Assembly (NCBI GenBank): GCA_937915735.1
Contig: CALGGS010000235.1
Span: 1 to 27,979 of the forward strand
DNA: 27,979 nucleotides
Origin: an uncultured Treponema sp.
GTDB taxonomy: Bacteria > Spirochaetota > Spirochaetia > Treponematales > Treponemataceae
Direction of reading: 5' to 3'
Both the position numbers and the translations under genes were made by a program. A model generated the notes under the pieces. That model ran no database searches, was not told where the DNA came from, and worked only from the letters and a program-made list of their open reading frames with translations. Of the stretch, positions 15,488 through 23,079 are shown in pieces (position 1 is the stretch's first letter; every line of letters starts with the position of its first letter).

Positions 15488-16423
15488 GTGCGGAATTCAG
15501 ACTTTTTTTATCATCTTAGGCGAGTGGACTCAACGCGCTCTCCGGTTTGCGGACTTGCTATGCTTAATCCTGGCTGGACTCACATCCACCGGTGCCTTGA
15601 AACGGAAACGGTTTTGCTTGTCGGAAAGCGGGGAAATGCGCTCATTGAAGATGACGGACAAACTTTTGAAATTGCTCAGGGAAAAGCCCTTCTTTTGCCG
15701 GCGGGGCATGTTCATCGGGGAGTAAAGCCCTGCGACAAGCCCCTTTCTTACTGGTGGTTTCATTTTTATCAGTGCGTGGAGCTTGATGACGAGCTTAGAA
15801 TCTTTCTTCCGCATAAGCTTTCGCAAGAAGAAATTGATAAGGTTTATTCAGACAAGGCATACAGGGCGACAATCTTAAAGAACGGAATTATTTTGCCGCA
15901 GTCGTTTGAATATTCAAAGCCTGAGTTAATCGGGAATCTTTGCGGAGAGGTTTTGCAGGAATTTGCGAAGGGCTCTTCTTCGCCTCTTTCTTATTACAAT
16001 GCGCTGGAACGCCTTCTTCTTGAGCTGGGCCGTCAATGCGAGGAAGTCTTTGATTCTTCCGCTGAAGAAAATTCCAGTGCGAATTCCCTCGTAAAAAAAA
16101 TTCTTGAGCTTCTTGAGACTGAGCTTAGTAATCCGAACGCATCCGTAAAATTTTTTGCTGATATTTTGAATGTGAATTCTGATTATTTGGGCCGATGCTT
16201 TAAAGATGTAATGAATGTTCCGGTCTGGCAGTACATAAGCCGTCGCCGCGTGGAGCTTGCCTGTTCGAGGCTTCGTGAAAGCAATGAAAATATGGAAGAA
16301 GTTGCTTTTGAATGTGGTTTTGGTTCAAGAAGGCAGTTTTTTGAAGTTTTTAAACAGCACACGGGAAAAACTCCCGCCACATACAGGGCAGAAAGCGCGT
16401 ATGTGGGGGTAAATGCCTTGTAA
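15488..16423 (+). CDS. AraC-family transcriptional regulator
   Basis: 311 residues. The N-terminal half is a cupin-like ligand domain: HIHRCLETETVLLVGKRG at 32-49, then PAGHVHRG at 71-78, the usual histidine-containing strand. The C-terminal ~100 residues (201-302) hold two helix-turn-helix motifs: VKFFADILNVNSDYLGRCFK and MEEVAFECGFGSRRQFFEVF, ending HTGKTPATYR, the AraC/XylS hallmark. The start is GTG at 15488; a stop lies three codons upstream in frame, so little choice exists. Position between GH127/146 and transaldolase, and 20-bp direct repeats near -35 boxes of related genes in this window, suggest it senses arabinose or an arabino-oligosaccharide and activates the arabinan genes. The ligand and the targets are inference. 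It ends 4 bases from the end of convergent fsa. Confidence 0.9.
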   Translation: MRNSDFFYHLRRVDSTRSPVCGLAMLNPGWTHIHRCLETETVLLVGKRGNALIEDDGQTFEIAQGKALLLPAGHVHRGVKPCDKPLSYWWFHFYQCVELDDELRIFLPHKLSQEEIDKVYSDKAYRATILKNGIILPQSFEYSKPELIGNLCGEVLQEFAKGSSSPLSYYNALERLLLELGRQCEEVFDSSAEENSSANSLVKKILELLETELSNPNASVKFFADILNVNSDYLGRCFKDVMNVPVWQYISRRRVELACSRLRESNENMEEVAFECGFGSRRQFFEVFKQHTGKTPATYRAESAYVGVNAL

Positions 16424-16427
16424 AACG

Positions 16428-17147
16428 CTATGACAAAATTGAGAAGCCGAGAGATTTAATGTCCTTTGCGAAAGTCAGAACCGTGTCTTGACTTCCCTGC
16501 ATTGGGCTTTTTCCCATTCCTCCGAGCTTTTCAATTACGCTGTTTGGCGTGGTGATGATGTCGCAGCCAAGCTCGTCTGCCTGCATAACATTGTAAACCT
16601 CGCGCGTAGAAGCCCAAAGGCTCATAGTGCCCGGCTTTGACTTACAAATGCGAACTGTATCCTTGATTACAGGAATCGGGTCATTACCAGTGTCGGCTAG
16701 GCGACCTGCAAAAACGGAGATGATGTTCTTTGTGTTTGGAGCGAATGAGTCAACCGCCTCCTGAACCTGCTCAGCAGTGAAAATTGCCGTTACATTGAGC
16801 TGAATTCCCTGTGCAGAAAGCTTTTTGATAAGAGGGGCAGTAGATGTCATATCCGTAAGCATAATCGGAATTTTTACGAAAACATTTTTTCCAAGCTTTG
16901 CGATTACCTTGGCTTCCTTTTCCATTGTGTCAAAATCGTCGCCGAAAACCTCGAAGGAAAGAGGAAGGTCCGGAATGGCTAGGACGACATCCTTTGCAAA
17001 AGAAACATAATCTTTAACGCCGGCTTTTTTCATAAGGCTTGGGTTTGTAGTAAAGCCCTTTACGAAACCAGAGGCATACATTGCCTTCATTCCCTCGATG
17101 TCAGCACCGTCAGCGTAAACCGCAACTTTTAAATCTTTGAATGTCAT
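16428..17147 (-). CDS. Transaldolase / fructose-6-phosphate aldolase-like
   Basis: 239 residues of the small transaldolase (TalC/FSA-like) family. TNPSL at 34-38 and FVKIP with Lys92, the expected Schiff-base lysine, are visible, followed by LNVTAIFTAEQ, a conserved strand-helix, and SVFAGRLADTG. The later part (LWASTREVYN, GCDIITTPNSVIEKL) fits the transaldolase-like branch. Reaction: transfer of a dihydroxyacetone unit between sugar phosphates in the pentose phosphate pathway, useful when pentoses such as L-arabinose enter as xylulose-5-phosphate. Ribosome-binding site GAGGAG sits before the ATG. The upstream region carries two ATATCRA motifs 20 bp apart, oriented toward this gene, which ties it to the arabinan regulon. 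True transaldolase versus fructose-6-phosphate aldolase cannot be decided from sequence alone. Confidence 0.8.
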   Translation of the reverse strand: MTFKDLKVAVYADGADIEGMKAMYASGFVKGFTTNPSLMKKAGVKDYVSFAKDVVLAIPDLPLSFEVFGDDFDTMEKEAKVIAKLGKNVFVKIPIMLTDMTSTAPLIKKLSAQGIQLNVTAIFTAEQVQEAVDSFAPNTKNIISVFAGRLADTGNDPIPVIKDTVRICKSKPGTMSLWASTREVYNVMQADELGCDIITTPNSVIEKLGGMGKSPMQGSQDTVLTFAKDIKSLGFSILS

Positions 17148-17231
17148 TTATTTCTCCTCACTAATGATTTTCATTCTATAAAGCAATTCTACAACCAAAC
17201 CAGTCATATTTCAATAAAAATATTTCTAAAA

Positions 17232-17258
17232 TTGATATATATCAGAAAAAGTCGATAT
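17232..17258 (-). promoter_or_regulatory. Paired ATATCRA direct repeat (20-bp pitch) upstream of fsa
   Basis: Read on the minus strand, ATATCGA (17258-17252) is followed exactly 20 bp later by ATATCAA (17238-17232), both oriented toward fsa. The inner site is also nearly palindromic (TTGATATATATCAG on the plus strand, 17232-17245). A weak promoter could follow directly: TTTTAG at 17231-17226 and TATGAC at 17208-17203. Pitch and sequence match the sites at 18733 and 20594. Confidence 0.5.
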
Positions 17259-17291
17259 ATATATAGGAGTTTTTGAAGTTCCTATAAATCT

Positions 17292-17327
17292 GGGAATCTC
17301 TAAAAATTGCAATTTTTAGAGATTTCC
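17292..17327. repeat. Perfect 26-bp palindrome between fsa and cbiET
   Basis: TCTCTAAAAATTG (17297-17309) is followed without a spacer by its exact reverse complement CAATTTTTAGAGA (17310-17322). Pairing continues outward to 17292/17327 with one G-T. No T-run follows, so it is not a simple terminator. The element is bracketed by CTAT at 17282-17285 and 17330-17333, as if inserted. It lies in the 227-bp region upstream of cbiET, where I see no cobalamin riboswitch. Confidence 0.7.
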
Positions 17328-17374
17328 ATCTATTTTACATTTTCGCTTTGATACGGCATAATGGGATAAGCTTA

Positions 17375-18679
17375 ATGAAAAAATCAATCTCGCTTATTTC
17401 GCTTGGACCTGGAAACGAAAATATTCTCACTTTGGAGGCTAAAAACGCCCTTGAAAATGCGCAAATCGTTTTTGGTGCAAAGAGACTTCTTGAAGTTGTC
17501 CTAAGATTTTCCGGCGGTGATCGAAACGGAGCCCTTCCTGTTTTTGTTGAAGAATACAGGGCAAAAGAAATTTTTGATTATTTAGAGAAAAATCCTGGCT
17601 ACGAACGAATCGCCGTAGTTTTTTCGGGAGACACAGGTTTTTTCAGCGGGGCTGCCTTATATTCCGGAAAAAGCGGCGAAAAGCAGGGTTATGAATTTTC
17701 TGTATTTCCTGGAATTTCAAGCGTGAATTATTTTGCCTCAAAACTCAAAAAATCCTGGCAGAACTGGAAATTTCTTTCGCTTCACGGTGCAAAATGCAAT
17801 TTTATTGAGCAAATCAGAAAAAATGCCGAGTGCTTTTTTATTCTTTCTGGCTCTGAAGATTTAAAAAATGTCCTTAAAAAAGTCAGAGAGGCTGTCTTGG
17901 GCGGAATTTTGCCAGAAGTGAAATGCTATGTTGGAAAAAATCTTTCATATAATGATGAAGAAATATGCGAGATAAATTTTAACGCTGGGCGGCTTGTAAA
18001 TAGTCATACAGAATTTACTTCAGATTCTAATGCTCTTTTTGTTCTGCTTGTTGAAAATGAAAAAGCGTCTTTTGCGGGCTTTGCTTCAAGGCTCGAAGAT
18101 AGTGATTTTATTCGCTATGACGCGGTTCCGATGACAAAAAAAGATGTGCGGCGACTTTCTCTTTCATATCTTTCCCTTTCTGAAAATTCTGTTTTTTATG
18201 ATATTGGAAGCGGAACAGGCAGCATTACGGTTGAGGCTGCAAGAGAAGCGACTGAGGGAAAAATATTTTCCTTTGAGTGTGATAAAAATGCCTTTGAACT
18301 TACGAAAAAAAATGTCCAGAAATTTTTCCTAGAAAATGTGACCTGTGTTTTTGGAAAAGCTCCTGAATCTCTTAATGATTCTGAAATCCCTTCTCCGACC
18401 CATGTTTTTATTGGAGGAAGCCGTGGAAATCTTTCAGAAATAGTGAATTGCCTGCTTGAAAAAAATCCTTTTGTAAAAATTGTCGCTAATTTCGTCAGCC
18501 TTGAAAATCTTTGTGAAATGCAAACTCTCTTAAAAGAACTGGAATCAAAAAATATGATAAAAAAGCTTGAGATTACCCAGCTTCAGGTGAGCAAAGCGGC
18601 AAAACTGGGTAATTTTAATCTTATGAAGGCTCAAAATCCCGTTTTTATAGTCAGCTTCGAGGGAAGCAAAAAAATGTAA
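17375..18679 (+). CDS. cbiET: Cobalt-precorrin C5/C15-methyltransferase fusion (CbiE-CbiT)
   Basis: 434 residues from the ATG at 17375; an in-frame TTG at 17348 is possible but has no better signal. The N-terminal half is CbiE: SLGPGNENILTLEA at the start, VVFSGDTGFFSGA, and FPGISSVNYFASKL, all tetrapyrrole-methylase landmarks. The C-terminal half is CbiT: RYDAVPMTKKDVRRLSLSYL, then the SAM motif DIGSGTGS at 276-283, and THVFIGGSRGNLSEI. Fused, the two correspond to CobL, which methylates C-5 and C-15 and decarboxylates the C-12 acetate of precorrin-6/7. It is the second cobalamin gene in the window and has the same strand as cbiF, but is separated from it by the arabinose genes. No downstream cob gene follows. 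Start choice is the main uncertainty. Confidence 0.9.
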   Translation: MKKSISLISLGPGNENILTLEAKNALENAQIVFGAKRLLEVVLRFSGGDRNGALPVFVEEYRAKEIFDYLEKNPGYERIAVVFSGDTGFFSGAALYSGKSGEKQGYEFSVFPGISSVNYFASKLKKSWQNWKFLSLHGAKCNFIEQIRKNAECFFILSGSEDLKNVLKKVREAVLGGILPEVKCYVGKNLSYNDEEICEINFNAGRLVNSHTEFTSDSNALFVLLVENEKASFAGFASRLEDSDFIRYDAVPMTKKDVRRLSLSYLSLSENSVFYDIGSGTGSITVEAAREATEGKIFSFECDKNAFELTKKNVQKFFLENVTCVFGKAPESLNDSEIPSPTHVFIGGSRGNLSEIVNCLLEKNPFVKIVANFVSLENLCEMQTLLKELESKNMIKKLEITQLQVSKAAKLGNFNLMKAQNPVFIVSFEGSKKM

Positions 18680-18721
18680 CTTTATCAAAAGATTTTTCTT
18701 TCTTTCTGGAATGTGATATGT

Positions 18722-18778
18722 TATACTGATTTATATCAAGAAAAGTTAAAACATATCAACTTTTCTTGTGATATAAAA
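18722..18778 (+). promoter_or_regulatory. Promoter/operator region of exported GH43 gene with ATATCAA repeats
   Basis: ATATCAA at 18733-18739 and 18753-18759 form a direct repeat with exactly 20-bp pitch. A perfect 11-bp inverted repeat, CAAGAAAAGTT (18737-18747) and AACTTTTCTTG (18758-18768), is laid over them. Two -10 candidates exist: TATACT at 18722-18727 (poor -35) and TATAAA at 18772-18777, the latter leaving a ~20-base leader with AGGAGG at 18795-18800. The second is what an activator bound to the repeats would serve. If the first is used, the sites lie downstream and would form an RNA hairpin. Confidence 0.45.
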
Positions 18779-18805
18779 ATCGCAAACATTCCTAAGGAGG
18801 AAAAT

Positions 18806-20593
18806 ATGAATAAAATTGTTCGGGCGGGACTCGCTTCACTTCTGGCTCTGTCCGCTCTTTCTACTGTTTCTGCTGCAAAAAATGATGTCGATAAAGCGGT
18901 TCTTACAAAATATGCGAATGCAAATGCTTTTAACGGCTCGCAGGATGTTTGGGGGCCTTTAAACTGTCACGACCCGAAAATCTTTCAGGACGACGACGGA
19001 ACTTACTATGTTTACTCAACTGATGCCGCAATTGGTGGTGCCGGTCAAAAAGGTCTTCAGATTCGTACTTCTAAAGATTTGGTTCACTGGACGAGCATTT
19101 CAAAATCTGCGATTCAGAGAAAATGGGACAAGGACTGGCTCAAATGGGTTAATTTTTCGATGGCAAACGCTTCAACCTGGGCTCCAACCATCATCAAACA
19201 GAATGGTCTTTACTATTTAATTCACGGAATTATTACGGACAGCCGTTCTCCCGGAAATCCAGATGCGGCAATAGCACTTACTATTTCTTCAAGCCCTACG
19301 GGGCCTTTCTGGCCGGCGGCTCAGGCTGCAAGCAAGGATCCGAAAATCGGCGAGGTACTCAACAAACTTGGCGTAACTTACACTCAGTCAAATATCGTTC
19401 GCTACACTTGGTATGACAGAACCTGGGACGACGATGACAAAAGCATTACCGAGCAATATTGCTACAATCTTGCAAATTATGACACTCATTCGGCACAGGA
19501 AGCGGACACGGCGGGAGCCTGGACTTACGGCTTTGGTGGAATTGACCCTGAATTCGTGACTGATGTCGCGACCGGAAAAAATGTCGAATATGACATCAAA
19601 GGCAGAAAATGCTACGGTTTTACTTACGGCTCATGGAAGGGTGGAATTGCCCTTATGTATCTTGACTGTGTTTCGCTAAAGCCGGTGAATCCCGCTGACG
19701 GAAAGGAAATTGACGCTCCGGCTGACACCGTTCAGGGGGCTTTCGGCGTTTGTGTCGCAGGCGGATTTGGAGCGGCTTATGAAGGCGCTCAGATTATCTA
19801 CAACAGTGAGAACGGATATTACTATTGCTTTGTTTCAATGGGAAGCCTTGACTGGGATTATCGTGTCGGGGTTGGGCGCTCAAAGTCTGTAACGGGGCCG
19901 TATCTTGATGCAGGCGGAAAGAGTATGTATTTGGATGCGAGTGTAAGTGGAACTGGCTATCACGAAATCGGAAGTAAAATTATCGGTGGATGTGAGCTTG
20001 AAAAGGAGTTTTCATTCAGATGTCAGGGCGGGCAAAGCATTTTGCGCTCTCAGGACGGAAAAATCCTCTTCGCCTGTCATGCGCGCACTAACTTCTTGCC
20101 GGGATATTATTTCTTCCTTCAGGTTCACCAGCTTTTCTTTACGGACGACGGCTGGCCTGTTCTAAATCAGAATGAATATTATGAAGACAAAAACTTCACG
20201 GAAAAGCTTACTGCCCTTAAAGCAAGTGACATTGCCGGAAACTATGATGCGATTCTTACGGTTCGGGGAAGCGAGCAGTCTGACTATAAGCCTTTTGGTC
20301 AGAACGAGCCTGTAACTGTCGTTACGGCCGACGGAGTTCCAACCACTTCAAAAATGATTAGCCTTTCTGCCGACGGAAAAGTGAGCGGCGCATACAACGG
20401 AAGCTGGACTTTGGGAGCAGACGGATACTCCTTCACTGTTTCTCTTGACGGCCTTGGCTCATTCCGTGGTTATGTTCTGAAGGCGGTTGACTGGGCACGC
20501 AAAAAGGGAAAAACAAGGCAGACAATCAGCTTTACGACGATTGACGGCGAAAAGAGCGGCGAATACTTCTGGGGTAATAAACGCGAAAAATAA
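18806..20593 (+). CDS. Exported GH43 arabinan hydrolase with C-terminal GH43-associated beta domain
   Basis: 595 residues from the ATG at 18806, which sits 5 bases after AGGAGG; an upstream in-frame ATG at 18713 has no such site and would put 31 residues before the signal peptide. Signal peptide about 1-23 (VSAA). The five-bladed propeller of family GH43 is clear: HDP with Asp56 as base, WAPTII, GIDPEF with Asp247 as pKa modulator, and YEGAQI with Glu326 as acid. Closest in style to endo- or exo-acting arabinan 1,5-alpha-L-arabinosidases. Residues ~467-595 (IAGNYDAILTVRG to the end) form the lipocalin-like domain often attached to such enzymes. It acts outside the inner membrane and produces arabino-oligosaccharides for the transporter encoded next. 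Exact specificity is not certain. Confidence 0.85.
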   Translation: MNKIVRAGLASLLALSALSTVSAAKNDVDKAVLTKYANANAFNGSQDVWGPLNCHDPKIFQDDDGTYYVYSTDAAIGGAGQKGLQIRTSKDLVHWTSISKSAIQRKWDKDWLKWVNFSMANASTWAPTIIKQNGLYYLIHGIITDSRSPGNPDAAIALTISSSPTGPFWPAAQAASKDPKIGEVLNKLGVTYTQSNIVRYTWYDRTWDDDDKSITEQYCYNLANYDTHSAQEADTAGAWTYGFGGIDPEFVTDVATGKNVEYDIKGRKCYGFTYGSWKGGIALMYLDCVSLKPVNPADGKEIDAPADTVQGAFGVCVAGGFGAAYEGAQIIYNSENGYYYCFVSMGSLDWDYRVGVGRSKSVTGPYLDAGGKSMYLDASVSGTGYHEIGSKIIGGCELEKEFSFRCQGGQSILRSQDGKILFACHARTNFLPGYYFFLQVHQLFFTDDGWPVLNQNEYYEDKNFTEKLTALKASDIAGNYDAILTVRGSEQSDYKPFGQNEPVTVVTADGVPTTSKMISLSADGKVSGAYNGSWTLGADGYSFTVSLDGLGSFRGYVLKAVDWARKKGKTRQTISFTTIDGEKSGEYFWGNKREK

Positions 20594-20658
20594 TTTATAT
20601 CAAATATTATTGATTTATATCAAATTTTCTTGACAGAAAAAAACTTAGGACTTACAAT
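20594..20658 (+). promoter_or_regulatory. ABC-transporter promoter with 20-bp tandem operator
   Basis: Two adjacent 20-base units, 20594-20613 and 20614-20633, are 18/20 identical and each begins TTTATATCAAA. The second runs into TTGACA (20630-20635), followed by a 17-bp spacer and TACAAT (20653-20658): a strong promoter with the repeat abutting its -35, the arrangement of an AraC-type activator site. In the leader, GGTGC (20678-20682) pairs with GCACC (20696-20700) in a hairpin just ahead of the AGGAGG site. Confidence 0.7.
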
Positions 20659-20713
20659 TTTATTATGAAAAAAAGATGGTGCGCTCTAAAATGCTGCACC
20701 GAAGGAGGAAAGT

Positions 20714-22072
20714 ATGAAAAAAATACTTATGGCATTGGTTGGAGCCGTGATGTGTGTTTCTGCTGCGTTCACTGAAGAACTCACTCTCATGATTTATGCT
20801 CAGCCTCAGGAAAAAGCAATCCTTGACAAGGTTATCGCTCGATTTGAGCAGACACACAAAGGAACAAAGGTAAAATTCATTTCATCAACTCAGAATGAAT
20901 ATGACGCAAAAATACAGGCTCAGCTTGCTGCTAACAACTTGCCTGATGTTTTCTATCTCGGACCTGGCGGCGTTCGCCAGTATGTTGACAACAAAAAGGT
21001 TCTTGATTTGTCTCCGTATGTAAAGGGCGTAAAGGGCGCTAACTTTGAAGATTTGTACGAGAGCGCAGTTGACACTTACCGCTATGACGGAAAAGAGCTT
21101 GGAAAAGGAAACGCAATCTGGGCTCTTCCAAAGGACTTCGGACCTTTCGCCCTTGCTTATAACAAGACGCTTTTTGAAAAATACGGAGTTCCTCTTCCAA
21201 GCAAGGACAAGCCTTACACTTGGCAGGAATTCATCGATGTCTGTGAAAAGCTTACCCGCGATTTAAACGGCGACGGTCAGAACGATGTTTTCGGAACGGG
21301 CCTTAACATTCACTGGGCTTTCATTCAGTTCGTCTGGGGTAACGGAGCAGACTTCCTTGACTCGACTCACACAAAAGTAACTGTAAACGACCCGAAATTC
21401 ATCGAAGCCTTGCAGTATTGGGCAAATATGACCTTGGGCAACAGCCAGTATCCTGTTGACGGTCTTTCAAAATTCCGTCCTGTAACACCAACGGCTACAC
21501 AGGCTCAGTCACTCGACACTTACCAGCGATGGATTAAGGGCGAGCTTGCTTTCTTCCCTGCAGGTCCCTGGGACTTGGCAAAATTTAACGATCCAGAGGT
21601 TATCAAATTTGAATACGATTTGATTCCTTGGCCAGTTCACACAGAAGCAAATCAGACTGCTACATACCGTGGTGGTGTAGGTTATGCAGTTGCCGCTACT
21701 TCTAAAAATCCACAGGCTGCGGCAGAGCTTGCTCTTTATCTTTCAGCAGATGAAGAAGCAAACAAAATGTATTCAGATATGGACTTGCAGATTCCGAACC
21801 TTAAATCCTTGGCAAGCCGATACACTTCAAAGCCAGGAAAACCAGCTAACCGACAGGAATACATCAACATTATCTCAAAAACTGGTCGCCCATGGCCTAG
21901 TGACTACACATACAACAGCGTCTGGTATGACAAATTCTATATGGGAATCCAGCGCGTTTTGGACGGAAAAATCTCTGCAAAAGAATATTGCTCAAAGATT
22001 CAGCCACAGATGCAGCGAGAACTCGACAAGGCTCTTCAGAGAGCAAAGCAGAGTGCTGCCCGAAATAAGTAA
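20714..22072 (+). CDS. Sugar ABC transporter substrate-binding protein
   Basis: 452 residues, family-1 (MalE-like) extracellular solute-binding protein. A signal peptide ends near residue 18 (VSAA); the cysteine at 14 is not in a good lipobox, so the protein is probably free in the periplasm. Typical blocks: EKAILDKVIARFEQTHKGTK, AQLAANNLPDVFYLGPGGVR, ALPKDFGPFALAYNKTLFEK, and GPWDLAKFNDPE. The neighbours on both sides are arabinan-active GH43 enzymes, so arabino-oligosaccharides are the likely ligand; this is inferred from context. First gene of an operon with two permeases and a GH43, all closely spaced. The promoter is the second-best in the window and carries a tandem operator. Confidence 0.9.
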   Translation: MKKILMALVGAVMCVSAAFTEELTLMIYAQPQEKAILDKVIARFEQTHKGTKVKFISSTQNEYDAKIQAQLAANNLPDVFYLGPGGVRQYVDNKKVLDLSPYVKGVKGANFEDLYESAVDTYRYDGKELGKGNAIWALPKDFGPFALAYNKTLFEKYGVPLPSKDKPYTWQEFIDVCEKLTRDLNGDGQNDVFGTGLNIHWAFIQFVWGNGADFLDSTHTKVTVNDPKFIEALQYWANMTLGNSQYPVDGLSKFRPVTPTATQAQSLDTYQRWIKGELAFFPAGPWDLAKFNDPEVIKFEYDLIPWPVHTEANQTATYRGGVGYAVAATSKNPQAAAELALYLSADEEANKMYSDMDLQIPNLKSLASRYTSKPGKPANRQEYINIISKTGRPWPSDYTYNSVWYDKFYMGIQRVLDGKISAKEYCSKIQPQMQRELDKALQRAKQSAARNK

Positions 22073-22092
22073 GACAATTTGAGGAGCGTTTT

Positions 22093-23067
22093 ATGGCAGA
22101 TGCAGTTGCTGCGAATAAAACAGATGTTAAGAAAAAAAAGAAGAGAAGATGGAATGACGAGGCGATTTGCGGTCTTCTTTTTGTAATGCCGCCAGTCATC
22201 GGATTCATTCTGTTCACTTCAGGTCCGTTCCTCTTCTCAATTTTTGCGAGTTTCACAAGATGGGACTCAATGACTGACCTTACTCAGTTGTTTTCGATGG
22301 ATGAAGGTTCACGGGAATGGTTCTTCTGTGGAATTGAAAACTACAAGGAGCTTTTTTCGGATATTCAGTTCTGGAAAGCCCTTTGGAACACCTTCTGGTA
22401 TATGATTGGTATTCCGATTGGCCTTGTCTGGGCTTTTGCCCTTGCTCTTTCATTCAACAGCGGACTTCCAGGCGTAAAGGTTTTCCGAGTTATCTACTAT
22501 ATTCCTGTAGTTTCTTCTATCGTTGCGGTCGCTCTTTTGTGGGGATGGCTTTACAACGGTGACTACGGTCTTTTGAATCAGGTTTTGTCGGCGATTGGTA
22601 TTCCTAAGGAAAAACTCCCGAACTGGCTTCAAAATGCTCACACGGTAAAACCTGCAATTATGGTAATGTGCGTCTGGCGCGGTGTCGGCGGTACGGCTCT
22701 TCTTTATCTCGGTGCCTTGCAGAATATGCCACGAAGCTACTACGAGGCGGCCGTTATTGACGGTGCAAACAGATGGACGATTTTCAGAAAAATCACATGG
22801 CCTCTTATGCAGCCAATCACATTCTACATCGTTGTAACAGGAATTATCGGTGGCTCCCAGATGATTGTCGAGCCTCAGATAATGACTCCTGACGGCGGTC
22901 CGGATTACAGCTCTGCGACAATCGTATTCTACATTTGGCAGCGGGCCTTTGGTGCCGATGAAAAAGGCTTTGCCTGTGCGGCGGCTTGGGTTTTGGCGCT
23001 CATAATTTTTGCAGTTACGGCAATTCAGTTCAAGATGAATCCGGCCAGCGAAAACTATTTGGAATAG
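22093..23067 (+). CDS. Sugar ABC transporter permease 1 (MalF/UgpA type)
   Basis: 324 residues with a lysine-rich cytoplasmic N-terminus and about six membrane segments, the first near residues 28-55 (AICGLLFVMPPVIGFILF). The EAA loop that docks the ATPase is at about 217-236: YYEAAVIDGANRWTIFRKIT, followed by WPLMQP. It begins 20 bases after the binding-protein stop, with GAGGAG as ribosome-binding site. It forms the inner-membrane channel with permease 2. No ATP-binding subunit is encoded nearby, as is common when a shared MsmK/UgpC-like ATPase serves several sugar importers. Confidence 0.9.
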   Translation: MADAVAANKTDVKKKKKRRWNDEAICGLLFVMPPVIGFILFTSGPFLFSIFASFTRWDSMTDLTQLFSMDEGSREWFFCGIENYKELFSDIQFWKALWNTFWYMIGIPIGLVWAFALALSFNSGLPGVKVFRVIYYIPVVSSIVAVALLWGWLYNGDYGLLNQVLSAIGIPKEKLPNWLQNAHTVKPAIMVMCVWRGVGGTALLYLGALQNMPRSYYEAAVIDGANRWTIFRKITWPLMQPITFYIVVTGIIGGSQMIVEPQIMTPDGGPDYSSATIVFYIWQRAFGADEKGFACAAAWVLALIIFAVTAIQFKMNPASENYLE

Positions 23068-23079
23068 GAGATTACAGAA

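Noticed and set aside
17292..17327. Palindrome as terminator for fsa or cbiET
   Set aside because: It is upstream of both genes and has no T-run on either strand.
18713..18805. Upstream start for the exported GH43 gene
   Set aside because: Would add 31 residues before a signal peptide and run through the operator; the ATG at 18806 has AGGAGG at ideal distance.
20665..20713. Short ATG-started frame in the binding-protein leader
   Set aside because: No ribosome-binding site; explained better as a 5' leader with a small hairpin.
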